Positions 16,268 to 25,049 are shown, numbered from the stretch's first letter. The stretch is 38,131 bases of DNA from Methanolinea sp. (GCA_029907345.1 JARYMB010000015.1:1-38131); one strand, 5' to 3'. Translations and numbers: made by a program. Notes: a model not told the origin generated them from the letters alone.

Positions 16268-16843
16268 ATGACCCCCTTATCCAGGCTGAAGATATCCCTT
16301 GTTCTGGCATTCACTATTTTGCTTGTGTTGGTTCCGGGGTGCATTAATAAAGAGGAAAAATCCTCCGGTCTTGTCCCGATTTCTCCTGAGCCAAATGAAG
16401 AACAGTTCCGGCCGATATCACTTGATGAAGCCCTTATATCAATGAACAACCTGGATTCAAGAGAGGGAGGAGCTACTAATGCAACGACACCCCTCTATTT
16501 TATCAAAGGGCGAAATGTAAACTCCGATGGAAAAGCCGAACAATGGATTTTCGGGACTGAGTTAAATAAAGACTATTATTTTATCCTTGTTGAATCAAAC
16601 CGGCAGGTGCTGATTCCTTTCGAAGGGAAGATGCCGCAAGAAAAAATAGAGGCAGATCGAATTATGAAACCTTCAGCTTTAATTTTGAAAAACCGGGGGT
16701 ATATTATAGAAAAACTCGGAAAGGATAATCAATTACCCCTGCTCAACCTGGAATTGAATAATAATATCTATACTGTAACATTATCGATAGGAACTATTGA
16801 TAAAATACTTTCCTTTAATGCTTTTTCGGGAGAGCCATTATAA
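16268..16843 (+). CDS. Secreted or lipid-anchored hypothetical protein
   Basis: 191 residues. A signal peptide (residues 6-22, hydrophobic ISLVLAFTILLVLVP) is followed by V-P-G-C with Cys25, resembling a lipobox although Pro at -2 is unusual. The mature part (PISLDEALISMNNLDS; YFIKGRNVNSDGKAEQW; then a region rich in Ile, Leu and Asn) suggests a small beta-rich extracytoplasmic domain, like those that evaluate metal- or signal-dependent surface proteins in methanogens. No family is recognised. The longer frame from 16091 is rejected because the signal peptide begins at ATG 16268. It is AT-rich like its convergent neighbour, which ends 19 bases away. Confidence 0.75.
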   Translation: MTPLSRLKISLVLAFTILLVLVPGCINKEEKSSGLVPISPEPNEEQFRPISLDEALISMNNLDSREGGATNATTPLYFIKGRNVNSDGKAEQWIFGTELNKDYYFILVESNRQVLIPFEGKMPQEKIEADRIMKPSALILKNRGYIIEKLGKDNQLPLLNLELNNNIYTVTLSIGTIDKILSFNAFSGEPL

Positions 16844-16869
16844 AAATAATATGGTTAAAATATTATTTT
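16843..16869. terminator. Bidirectional terminator hairpin between convergent genes
   Basis: AAAATAATAT and ATATTATTTT form a perfect 10-bp stem around a 7-base loop (16853-16859). The arms touch both stop codons (lipoprotein stop ending 16843, Big/VWA stop at 16863-16865), and both strands end in T-rich runs. It probably ends transcription from both sides. Confidence 0.6.
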
Positions 16870-19800
16870 AATATTATATACGCCCTTCTTGCTGCAGGGG
16901 GCGGAGGAGAGGGCAGGGATGCTTCTATGACAGGTCCCGGAGCATCAAGTGCATTCGCAACAACCCTGAAAACAATAGTCGAACCCGGTGGGAACTGGTT
17001 TCGGTTGACTGAGAAGAATCCTGGTTTATTCGCCTCCTCCGGGGAGAGTATTTTGGACGCAACAAGGATCCATGTTTGTCCGCCATCAATCGAGATGTAA
17101 TAATCTTCCTTTACCTCGTTGACGCCGGTGTATTCATGGAAAATTGGCCATGTCACGACGTTTGTCTCGCTTTCTGAACTATCTCCCACACTTATCTCGA
17201 GGGTGCTGGCGTTGACACCCTGGGATGTCATGTTCTTCACACCCGTAATGTAAGTCTTCGGTAACAAGAGATTCTGCTGACCTTGGGTTCCATTGAAATA
17301 TACCTTGGAGTTGGGTCCAAAGACGTTGATTGTCCCATCTGTAATGACTTTCAGTTTATAGATTGCCTCCCATGTCTGGCCGAGTTTAATTGTCCCCACA
17401 TTGAAATTCAACGTGTGATTTGTGTTGAATTCTGCAGATTGGTCAGTACTGTAAGGATAGGGCGGGTCATGGTCTGGTCTTGACATATTCTGGAAATAAG
17501 AATCGACCGCTGTCTCGGGGATGTATTCAAAGACCCTGTATGTCTCATTGATGGTAATTATTTCATAATTGACTTCCAGCTGATCATATCCCATTTGCAT
17601 CGTAGTATTGACACCGGCCTCTTCCTGCAGTTTTCCGGCTATGATGGTGTAAATTTCATCGATATTGGCGGCATTGCCATCGAAGTATTGACCTCCTGTA
17701 CTTTCGGCGAGCGTGCGAAGGGCCAGCTTTCCTCCCGACGATATATCATTTGCAAAGCCAATTGAATAAATACGAATATTGTTATTCCGTGCATAGACTG
17801 AAAGATTCTGTTCACTTGTGGTAAGATCATTAAATTTATGCCAGTCATCATCAAGAGTGCCATAAGAAGTTGGATCCCAACTTGTATGGCCTTTTCCGGA
17901 ATCTCTCGCTAATGGGTCTCCATAATAGTTATAATCACCATCACTAAGAAGAACAATTGCACGGATGGCGTTGCTGCGGCCATTTGCGACAATTTCCTTA
18001 ATAGCCCGGTAAATACCATACCTCATCGGTGTTCCCCCTGAAGGAACCATCCTGCTGATTGATGTCTCTATCAGGGCCGGGTTATCGGAGAGAGAGTTCT
18101 CGATGACCGCATATTGTCCATAATTACGGTTATTTCCGGGATAATGTGTAGTAACATAGACCTGATGGGCCGATGATGTGTCATAATTCTCTGTATATGG
18201 CCAATATCTCTGGTTCCAGTAAGTGGATGGTGAGGTCGGCATATCCCAGTTATCATCTCTGTAAATCCACTTGAAGCTGGAACTGCTTATAGAGTTGGAA
18301 TTGGAAGTAACACCGTACACATTTGTCCAGTCATAAAACCAACCGGTCAACCGTCGGGTACTCCATCCTGCATTTGGATAATCCGGTTTATAACAATAGT
18401 AATCTCCATTTAAATACCGATACTCAGGTGCAAGTTTCGCCGAGCCATTTGTTCCAAATGAGACAAGCCCGATATGGTCTCGCGTGGGCCCAACATGCAT
18501 CGCATTCACGAATGCTTTGGAAGCTTCCATAACAGAGACCATCCGATCGGGGTTATCCTCCAGCATACTTCCCGAACGGTCAGTGCAGAGAACTGCATCA
18601 ATCGGTTTTGGCCGGAGTGCCCACCCATCCCCCTTCAGCCTAATCATGACACTTACATTATCTGTCACATTAACCGTCTGGGGATAGACGAAAGTTTCGA
18701 TAGAAAGGTAGGGGTAGTTCTTCCATGTCACTTCCACGCTTTTTGTGGCAGATTTTCCCCTCGTAATGTTTTCCCAGTGTGCAATAACCATGCATCTTCC
18801 CGTAGCAGTATCATCGTAGTAGGGAAGTGTCCAGTTTGTTGTAAAGTTACCCGGATAAAAATCGACAATGGCAAAGCCGTCACTGTCCGAGATACTGGTA
18901 CTTGTGCTCAATTCAGGGGGCTTTGTTACTGCGCGGATATCTGTATCATAAATCGGAGTCCCGAGGGTGAACGTGACCGTCTCACCCTCGACTGGATTGC
19001 CATTCTCATCAATCACCTTCGCCATGACGAGTGCGGGTTCCCACCCTTCTACATCCCCACTCGCCATGGTATCCGGAATTACGGTGAGCTGGATGTCCTG
19101 GGCCTCCTGGCTGACAAACCACACTTCCTGCTCGCAGGTGGGAGGTGAGGTGGTGTTTCCAATTGCCTGGGCCCTGAGCTTATACTTCCCTATTGTTGAC
19201 TTGGGGCCGAAGGAGAGGAGGACTTGGCCAAAAGAGTTGGAAAATAATGTCTGCTCTTCGACCAGGTTTCCTGTCGCAACATCGAATACCTCGACTTTTA
19301 CGGGAGAGTTCATGACACCATTGGAAAATTCATCTAAGACCGTGTAGGTAATCGAGAATGAGTTTATCCCATCCGCATAGAGTTTCGGGGGGGTGAATGC
19401 TGTTGCAGCAGGTACAAAGTCCTGCGCTATCCTGACTGGGGTTCGGTTTGCGATACACTGGATAAAGAAATATTTATCAGGAATTGTACCCATGTCGGGG
19501 TCAACATACAGGACATCAATGGCAGGAGTCTTACTCACCTGCAATGTTGCACAAGCTTCCCCAAACAGGTTAACGGGGATGGTGGCAACAGAGGAATTAC
19601 TTTCAGTAAATAGTGCATCATCCTGTGGGGAACTGACTTTGAAAGTCACATACTCGGTTATCCGGCGGTTGTCGACAGGATTTCCCCACCTGTCTCTATA
19701 TACCATGACTATCGGGATGGTTAAACCGACAGAAATTTCACTTGGAACAGAATATGAGGATAATTCATAAGGGTTATCATGGTCAATTTTTTGAATAAAC

Positions 19801-20501
19801 TGTTTTTCAATGACCGTCTCGTTACCCTCCCATAAATAATTGATAAATGCTTTCAGTGTTGCGTTTCCACTCTTATATTTCGTTGTAAACTGCATCTGGG
19901 CTGTTCCCTGATCATCTGTCAACAGCGGAGCGGGTGTCTCGAAATACCCCATGTTATCTTCAAGAACCTGGAAACTGACTCCAATGCCGGGAATCGGATA
20001 GGTCTTATTCAGTACCAAAACACGGGCATAATGAGAATCTGTCCCATTCGCAATCAACCATTCCTTGGTTGTATTGAAAAATATTGTATCGGGGATGGGA
20101 TTCTGGATCCATATTTTTTCTCCGCACGAAAAATCCCTGTACTTCACTGTCCCGTTTTCCACATACTGGACCCTTACGGAAAATTGGGCACGCCCATCCT
20201 TTTTACCGGCCCGAAATGTCGTTTCTGCTGCACCTGCGGCTGTAGTTGTGACTGATGAAGGAGAGAACTGGCCCAAATTGGGATCTGCGAGAATAAAATC
20301 AACAGGAACATAGCTGATTGGATTGGAACCAAAATCATAAATCGTTACCGTAACACCTGTTGTGTCCATCCCGTTGGCAACGAGCCCCTGGTGATCAACG
20401 ACACATTGGATATGATCCGGTATAGGACCGTCCCCCAGGACTGGAACTACCAGAAATATACCAGTAAGTAAAATAATCAGCCATCCACCTTTGCTCCACA
20501 T
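16863..20501 (-). CDS. Large secreted surface protein with Big_1-like repeats and a VWA domain
   Basis: 1,212 residues. A signal peptide (residues 6-23) is followed by about five Big_1/invasin-like Ig domains (near 27-112, 136-230, 242-350, 355-455, 470-595), each with phrases such as D-x-x-G-N-P-V and D-x-x-G. A von Willebrand A domain (about 633-955) has a complete metal-ion site: D641-x-S643-x-S645, T824 and D854. The C-terminal third is beta-rich and has an Asp-box-like SIDGGQTW. About 23 N-x-S/T sequons are present. No C-terminal anchor is seen; the end is a Pro-rich segment and ARRAYIILK. It probably mediates adhesion or acts as a surface scaffold. ATG 20501 is favoured because GGGAG lies nine bases upstream and the signal peptide starts there; the frame is open to 20684. 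Confidence 0.88.
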   Translation of the reverse strand: MWSKGGWLIILLTGIFLVVPVLGDGPIPDHIQCVVDHQGLVANGMDTTGVTVTIYDFGSNPISYVPVDFILADPNLGQFSPSSVTTTAAGAAETTFRAGKKDGRAQFSVRVQYVENGTVKYRDFSCGEKIWIQNPIPDTIFFNTTKEWLIANGTDSHYARVLVLNKTYPIPGIGVSFQVLEDNMGYFETPAPLLTDDQGTAQMQFTTKYKSGNATLKAFINYLWEGNETVIEKQFIQKIDHDNPYELSSYSVPSEISVGLTIPIVMVYRDRWGNPVDNRRITEYVTFKVSSPQDDALFTESNSSVATIPVNLFGEACATLQVSKTPAIDVLYVDPDMGTIPDKYFFIQCIANRTPVRIAQDFVPAATAFTPPKLYADGINSFSITYTVLDEFSNGVMNSPVKVEVFDVATGNLVEEQTLFSNSFGQVLLSFGPKSTIGKYKLRAQAIGNTTSPPTCEQEVWFVSQEAQDIQLTVIPDTMASGDVEGWEPALVMAKVIDENGNPVEGETVTFTLGTPIYDTDIRAVTKPPELSTSTSISDSDGFAIVDFYPGNFTTNWTLPYYDDTATGRCMVIAHWENITRGKSATKSVEVTWKNYPYLSIETFVYPQTVNVTDNVSVMIRLKGDGWALRPKPIDAVLCTDRSGSMLEDNPDRMVSVMEASKAFVNAMHVGPTRDHIGLVSFGTNGSAKLAPEYRYLNGDYYCYKPDYPNAGWSTRRLTGWFYDWTNVYGVTSNSNSISSSSFKWIYRDDNWDMPTSPSTYWNQRYWPYTENYDTSSAHQVYVTTHYPGNNRNYGQYAVIENSLSDNPALIETSISRMVPSGGTPMRYGIYRAIKEIVANGRSNAIRAIVLLSDGDYNYYGDPLARDSGKGHTSWDPTSYGTLDDDWHKFNDLTTSEQNLSVYARNNNIRIYSIGFANDISSGGKLALRTLAESTGGQYFDGNAANIDEIYTIIAGKLQEEAGVNTTMQMGYDQLEVNYEIITINETYRVFEYIPETAVDSYFQNMSRPDHDPPYPYSTDQSAEFNTNHTLNFNVGTIKLGQTWEAIYKLKVITDGTINVFGPNSKVYFNGTQGQQNLLLPKTYITGVKNMTSQGVNASTLEISVGDSSESETNVVTWPIFHEYTGVNEVKEDYYISIDGGQTWILVASKILSPEEANKPGFFSVNRNQFPPGSTIVFRVVANALDAPGPVIEASLPSPPPPAARRAYIILK

Positions 20502-20553
20502 GGTTTTACACTCCCATGTACCTTGTTGCAGTGATAGTCCATATAGAGCCACG

Positions 20554-20563
20554 ATATATATAG
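20554..20563 (-). promoter_or_regulatory. TATA box of the Big/VWA gene
   Basis: The alternating run at these bases reads CTATATATAT on the minus strand. It predicts a start near 20535, giving a leader of about 34 bases that includes GGGAG before ATG 20501. It lies in the 173-base divergent region shared with the pilin-like operon. Confidence 0.6.
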
Positions 20564-20645
20564 GTATGCCAATATTCAAACAGCCCCCCAGGTTCCTTTT
20601 TTCAAACCTGAATACGATCCCTTGCTTTTTAATGAAACCATAGCC

Positions 20646-20653
20646 TTTTAATA
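20646..20653 (+). promoter_or_regulatory. TATA-like element of the pilin-like operon
   Basis: TTTTAATA lies 22 bases before ATG 20675, close to archaeal spacing, so the operon message may be leaderless. The promoter is back-to-back with that of the Big/VWA gene, allowing joint control. Confidence 0.5.
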
Positions 20654-20674
20654 GGGAAAAATGAATTTTGATAA

Positions 20675-21820
20675 ATGGATTCATGCAATAAAGGGAGACA
20701 ATGCGATGTAAAAAATCGGCCAGGCATCCGGATTAACGACACTGGTCAACTCTCGCTTGATTTCCTTGTGGGAATCTCCATTTTTGTCACTACTATCATC
20801 CTGTCTGCTACAATGATATCAGGGTTACTCGTTGGCCTCCAGACAAAACATATTGATTACGATGCTGTCGCATATCGGACCGGTGTCATCCTTGCAGAAG
20901 ACCCGGGAGAACCCAATACCCAGTTTAATTACCTGACAATTACTGAAGCCGATCAATGGGAATTTATTGGTTTTTATCAGAAAGATAAAATCAGGCGTTT
21001 AGGACTGACACTCTATAAAAGTACTCCCCGTGTTTTTTCCGAGCAGAAAACTGTTAGTTTTTTTAACCGCAGTACGTTTCCGGACCTCTCAGAGTATCGT
21101 GAGCGGATAATTGCTGGTGACTATCCCTATAATTTTAATATCAGCTTGAAAATTCCCAAAACAGGGCAGACTTTTTTCCTGGGAGATCCTTTCAATCCCA
21201 ACAGTACACATGGTTATATAAGGAGAATAATTCTTGTTAAAAGCCAGACAATGGCTGAAGTCGACATGAACAATTATTATTCTTTAATACCTGATTCAGG
21301 AAATTTTTCTGTAGACATTACATATAACAAGCTCCTTAACCAGTCCCGGGGACCTCAATACTGGATAGAACCACCTAAAGAGGATATCAGCATTACATTA
21401 AATAATATAAACTCTGTTCGAAACCAGTCATCCCCGACAAATGTCCGCCTGAAAAATATTAGGATTACATTCGATGGAAAGCTTCTGAGTGGAACAGATG
21501 TGACGGGGGTAGATCTCCCTTATCGAAACTTCGTTGCCAGAATTGATGGTAATGATTATACTTTTATCTGGCCAGATGGTACTGCAGGGTCTCCGCTTGA
21601 TATTGCCCAGTACATAAATATCACGTTTCCTGCGGGCTATTTCATTCCCCCCTCTGCATATGCAGATGTCACCCTGATAAGAATGACCATCCGATATGAA
21701 TTTGAGCCCAATACAGTGAACCTTTCATCAACCAATAATCACTATGAATATGTCCCGGGAAACATGGGATTGACACCTCCCACGCTTACACCTGCGGTCC
21801 TGGAGGTCAGGGTATGGTGA
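20675..21820 (+). CDS. Pilin-like secreted protein, first gene of five
   Basis: 381 residues. After ~22 polar residues comes D-T-G-Q-L-S-L-D-F followed by a ~24-residue hydrophobic helix. This resembles archaeal class III (prepilin) signals with cleavage at G|Q and the QxSxEF-like start of mature pilins, although Thr replaces the usual basic residue and Asp replaces Glu. The large C-terminal part is beta-rich and Asn/Ser/Thr-rich, suggesting an exposed minor or tip pilin. ATG 20675 may be leaderless. However, a strong GGGAG-ATG pair at 20690-20701 sits in another frame that would fuse with this one if the A6 run (20710-20715) were one base shorter. The stop overlaps the next start by seven bases. 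Confidence 0.75.
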   Translation: MDSCNKGRQCDVKNRPGIRINDTGQLSLDFLVGISIFVTTIILSATMISGLLVGLQTKHIDYDAVAYRTGVILAEDPGEPNTQFNYLTITEADQWEFIGFYQKDKIRRLGLTLYKSTPRVFSEQKTVSFFNRSTFPDLSEYRERIIAGDYPYNFNISLKIPKTGQTFFLGDPFNPNSTHGYIRRIILVKSQTMAEVDMNNYYSLIPDSGNFSVDITYNKLLNQSRGPQYWIEPPKEDISITLNNINSVRNQSSPTNVRLKNIRITFDGKLLSGTDVTGVDLPYRNFVARIDGNDYTFIWPDGTAGSPLDIAQYINITFPAGYFIPPSAYADVTLIRMTIRYEFEPNTVNLSSTNNHYEYVPGNMGLTPPTLTPAVLEVRVW

Positions 21821-22329
21821 AAACCGAGGGACAACTGTATACTATCGAAGGAATTGCAGCATCTGTCCTGGTCATGACCACGATCTATCTTGTTTTGAAT
21901 ACAACGACCATCCTCACTCCCGGAGAAACCCATGTTTATGATATGCAACTGGAACAACTGGGAAACGATATCCTTGGTGTTATGGATTTCAACGAGACGT
22001 GGGTAGATAATGGATATGGGTACACGAAAAGCCCCCTTCAAAATTATATTGAAACCAATGACGGACCTGGTTTCGGGGCTCATTTTCTCAATCTTGCAAA
22101 GATGACTGTTGGGAAGGAAAATTTCGCTGATATCAATTTAAATGCAAATATCACGTATCGAACCGGATCTCATATTAACTCTTATAATTTTAATCATACA
22201 CGGGATTATTCCCGTGAGAGGGCAGTGAAAATAACCCGTTGGGTCAATATCGATGATAAACATACTAATCCCCATCTTGAAGCAAGGAACCAGACTGTCC
22301 TCCTGGAGGTTTTATTGTGGCGTGGTTAA
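21814..22329 (+). CDS. Pilin-like protein, second gene of five
   Basis: 171 residues. The N-terminus MVKTEGQLYTIEGIAASVLV leads into a single hydrophobic helix (about residues 10-28). A Gly-Gln at the helix start and a Glu nearby resemble a prepilin cleavage site and the conserved pilin Glu. The remainder is a soluble domain with several N-x-T/S sequons. GGAGGT lies six bases before the ATG. It overlaps both neighbours (7 and 13 bases), so it is co-translated with them. No experimentally characterised family is recognised; small archaeal DUF families of this kind cluster around type IV pilus loci (from memory). Confidence 0.72.
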   Translation: MVKTEGQLYTIEGIAASVLVMTTIYLVLNTTTILTPGETHVYDMQLEQLGNDILGVMDFNETWVDNGYGYTKSPLQNYIETNDGPGFGAHFLNLAKMTVGKENFADINLNANITYRTGSHINSYNFNHTRDYSRERAVKITRWVNIDDKHTNPHLEARNQTVLLEVLLWRG

Positions 22330-22688
22330 ACGATGATGGGCAGTGGATTATCCTTATGGGATTCGTTATCAGCGTCGGGATCTTCTTCCTTGTACTCCTC
22401 GTCAACCAGTCGATTCTCGTTGGCCAGACCACTGCAGAAGCTGTACTTGATTTTCCAAAATCGGATATCCAAGACCTTCGGAATGAAGTATGGGTGATAT
22501 ATTCACGCTTTAATAATACTCCCACAGAACGGGACAATGTAATTAAAGACATTGAAACAATCTCCTTGATGAAAAAAAATGCTGTAGTAAATATTACTCC
22601 CGGCACCTGGAGGGTACACTATTTCAATGGTATCACAAACTACACGGAGGTAATATGCAGTGAGAATTACACTTTCTTTTACTATTAA
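22317..22688 (+). CDS. Pilin-like protein, third gene of five
   Basis: 123 residues, GTG start with GGAGG seven bases upstream. The short N-terminus M-A-W-L-N-D-D-G-Q-W is followed by a strong helix (about 11-32) reading IILMGFVISVGIFFLVLLV. The G|QW junction repeats the pattern of the previous genes but lacks basic residues, so prepilin processing is uncertain. The C-terminal half contains an amphipathic segment (RDNVIKDIETISLMKK) and beta strands. It overlaps gene two by 13 and gene four by 29 bases. Confidence 0.68.
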   Translation: MAWLNDDGQWIILMGFVISVGIFFLVLLVNQSILVGQTTAEAVLDFPKSDIQDLRNEVWVIYSRFNNTPTERDNVIKDIETISLMKKNAVVNITPGTWRVHYFNGITNYTEVICSENYTFFYY

Positions 22689-23142
22689 ATCTATTAACAG
22701 GGAGTCGGGGGTATCTCAGATGATCGAATACATCCTGATTTCCAGCATTCTCCTTCTTTTTTTTGTAATCACGATTCTCATGGTCAATAATATCTTTATT
22801 GAAGAGCCCTCCAATTTCCTGACCTCTTATGCTTATATGGATATTGGAAATGGTATCAGTACTCGTATTGTTGACTTATATGCCATCATCCCCTATAGCC
22901 AGGTGAACACGCATATTGGAACTAAATTTGATGTCCCGGATGATGTAGCAGGAAAAGGCTACGTGATTGAAATTGTGGAAGGACCGCCAAACAGACCAAG
23001 CGACAGACGAATCGTGATATCAGGGGCTGGGCCGATAAAATCGACAGTATCGCTCTCTGGTATTGGAGAGACCGTTTTTGGCATCGCTGAGGGGAGAACG
23101 ACGGCGAGTGGCCTGAATTACATTGAATATCAATATCCATGA
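22660..23142 (+). CDS. Pilin-like protein, fourth gene of five
   Basis: 160 residues. GTG start at 22660 with GGAGG nine bases upstream, inside the end of gene three. Residues 1-20 are basic and polar (R-I-T-L-S-F-T-I-K-S-I-N-R-E-S-G), then VSQMIEYILISSILLLFFVI. This gives a Gly before a Glu-containing hydrophobic helix, the best match in this operon to a class III signal with the conserved Glu. The soluble part is a small beta domain. The next gene follows after 15 bases. Confidence 0.7.
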   Translation: MRITLSFTIKSINRESGVSQMIEYILISSILLLFFVITILMVNNIFIEEPSNFLTSYAYMDIGNGISTRIVDLYAIIPYSQVNTHIGTKFDVPDDVAGKGYVIEIVEGPPNRPSDRRIVISGAGPIKSTVSLSGIGETVFGIAEGRTTASGLNYIEYQYP

Positions 23143-23157
23143 GGGGAGAGAATAAAC

Positions 23158-23958
23158 ATGCGAAAAAGAGAGCGTCCTAAAAATCTTGCAGTCTCCGAAA
23201 CTGTGGGCTATATCATCATTTTTGGCATCATGATGAGTGGTATTGCCCTCGTTACCCTGTTAGGTTACCCTGCCCTCCTCAACCAGCAGCAGGAGGCAAA
23301 CATCCGGAACATGGAACGGAACATGATCGTGCTCCAGAGCGATGTCAATGCACTCGTCTACAAGAGTGTGCCCTACAAGGAGACGACGATGCAGGTGAAT
23401 GGGGGAGTTGTCTCGGTCAAAAGACCGGATCAAACACCTTCTTTTTTCACCATCTCTGATGATAGCGGATCCCTTCTGGATACAACGCTGTATCCTAATG
23501 GTCAATTCAAACCAGGAGAACTTCAGTTTCTCTCTGAATCAAACGATATTTCAATTTCTCTTGAAAACGGTGCGGTGGTGAAATACCAAACGGGTGGGTC
23601 GGTCATGTTATCCGAACCACGCTGGTTCATTGATTCATCAACGGGGACCACAACGATGGTTATCTCACTTATCCAGGTGGATTCCTCAAAGATCCTTGCA
23701 AAATCCGGGATCTGCACAGTTCAATTATCCATAGAACCCCTTCCACTCAATCCTGCAGGAGACAATATTGTTGATATATCTCCTGATGGGGGAAATGTTA
23801 CAATTTCAACCACACTCAGCGCCAGGTACTATAAAGCCTGGGCCAATTATTACACCTCAACTCTTGGAATGGAAGAGATCAATGGTACAACATGGAGAAA
23901 AACAGGTGTTGATCGCGTCGTCATCAAGGCCTGGAGAATCAATGTGATCAACCTCTGA
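23158..23958 (+). CDS. Pilin-like protein, fifth gene of five
   Basis: 266 residues. A strongly basic start (MRKRERPKN) precedes L-A-V-S-E-T-V-G-Y-I-I-I-F-G, which is close to the A-V-S-x-x-I-G signature of euryarchaeal pilins of the DUF1628/pilin_N kind. The ~22-residue helix is followed by a coiled-coil-like segment (NQQQEANIRNMERNM), then a large beta-rich domain. GGGGAG seven to twelve bases upstream supports the ATG. As the longest with the best basic signal apart from gene one, it could be the main structural subunit. No ATPase or membrane platform gene follows; the next gene is of different base composition. Confidence 0.75.
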   Translation: MRKRERPKNLAVSETVGYIIIFGIMMSGIALVTLLGYPALLNQQQEANIRNMERNMIVLQSDVNALVYKSVPYKETTMQVNGGVVSVKRPDQTPSFFTISDDSGSLLDTTLYPNGQFKPGELQFLSESNDISISLENGAVVKYQTGGSVMLSEPRWFIDSSTGTTTMVISLIQVDSSKILAKSGICTVQLSIEPLPLNPAGDNIVDISPDGGNVTISTTLSARYYKAWANYYTSTLGMEEINGTTWRKTGVDRVVIKAWRINVINL

Positions 23959-24005
23959 AACCCCCCCACCGCAACCCCCATCACCTCTCCCACCCACTTT
24001 TCTCC

Positions 24006-25049
24006 ATGGTATTGGAAGAGTCCCTCCGGTTTGACTCGGCGGAAGGTGCCGACGCGTTCATCAGGTACCTGCGGAAGAAGGGCTGCAAGGCACACAGGAA
24101 GACTGTGGCCGGTTTTCTCGAGACTGATGAGCTGGAGGGAACCATTGACAGCTTCATCGCTTTTTTGGGGGACCTCCTCGAAAGGGAGGACGGGGAAGAG
24201 AACGACGACTGGCCGGACGAGGAGGACGGGGCAGGGAGGTTTGACAGGGATAGCGTCGGGTCCCGGCGGGAGCAGCTGAAGAAGGCACGTGCCCGGCTGG
24301 AAAATCTCTTTGTGTCGTGTGCGGAGGGGGATGTCGCGTTTACAGAGGAGGAGCTGCACAGGCACGGCGATGACCTCTTTGAGCACATGGCCCAGGCGGT
24401 GTTCCCGGTCATGCAGAGGGACCTGGCGGAGATGGGCATCGATCTGCCGCCCCGGGAAAAGAACCGTGATGTCCCGGACGAACAGGTCGAGGAGGCCGGC
24501 GTTTTCCTGACGGTGTTCGACATCCTCGATGAAAACGGCCTCCTGGGGAAAGACCGGGAGGGGAACTATCGGCTTGCCCGCAGGATCCCGGTGGAGCAGA
24601 GCCGGATGAAGATGTCGACGTACGGCCTTGGGAATATCGGCGACGAGGAACTGGAGCCGTATGGGATCCTTGCCTGCACGAACATCATCATGGACTCGCA
24701 GCACGAGGTGGTCATGGAGGGAACGGTCGTTACCGAGTTCTCTCTCGATGACCTCGAGGAGGGGTTGATTGACCTCGACGTGGATGCAGAAAGCCTCGAT
24801 GCCTTCTACTCGCGTTTCGAGATGAAGCGGCTTGCCGTCATGGCCCTCTTCGAGGTGGTGGGCGGGGCTGAAAAGATCAGCTTCGGGAACCTGCGGGAAC
24901 GGCTCACCGGATACACGCTCCAGTCCGACAAGGTGGAAGCGCCGGTGAAAGTGACGCTCGGGCAGGATCTCCTCTCCCCGCTCGTTGCAGAGCTGCGCAA
25001 AATGGGGTATCTTGCGGGATCGCAGGAGAACATCCGGCTGGCAGGGTAG
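24006..25049 (+). CDS. Conserved-looking acidic hypothetical protein
   Basis: 347 residues, soluble, and strongly acidic, with clusters such as E-R-E-D-G-E-E-N-D-D-W-P-D-E-E-D. An N-terminal ~60-residue unit (RFDSAEGADAFIRYLRKKGCKAHRKTVAGFLET) looks like a small alpha/beta domain. The middle is helical (KKARARLENLFVSCAEGD), and the C-terminal part (LAVMALFEVVGGAEKISFGNLRERLTGY) resembles a winged-helix-like end. No family is recognised. No ribosome site is visible before ATG 24006, so the start may be leaderless or elsewhere. GC-rich again, unlike the pilin-like operon just upstream, which marks the end of the AT-richer block. Confidence 0.75.
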   Translation: MVLEESLRFDSAEGADAFIRYLRKKGCKAHRKTVAGFLETDELEGTIDSFIAFLGDLLEREDGEENDDWPDEEDGAGRFDRDSVGSRREQLKKARARLENLFVSCAEGDVAFTEEELHRHGDDLFEHMAQAVFPVMQRDLAEMGIDLPPREKNRDVPDEQVEEAGVFLTVFDILDENGLLGKDREGNYRLARRIPVEQSRMKMSTYGLGNIGDEELEPYGILACTNIIMDSQHEVVMEGTVVTEFSLDDLEEGLIDLDVDAESLDAFYSRFEMKRLAVMALFEVVGGAEKISFGNLRERLTGYTLQSDKVEAPVKVTLGQDLLSPLVAELRKMGYLAGSQENIRLAG

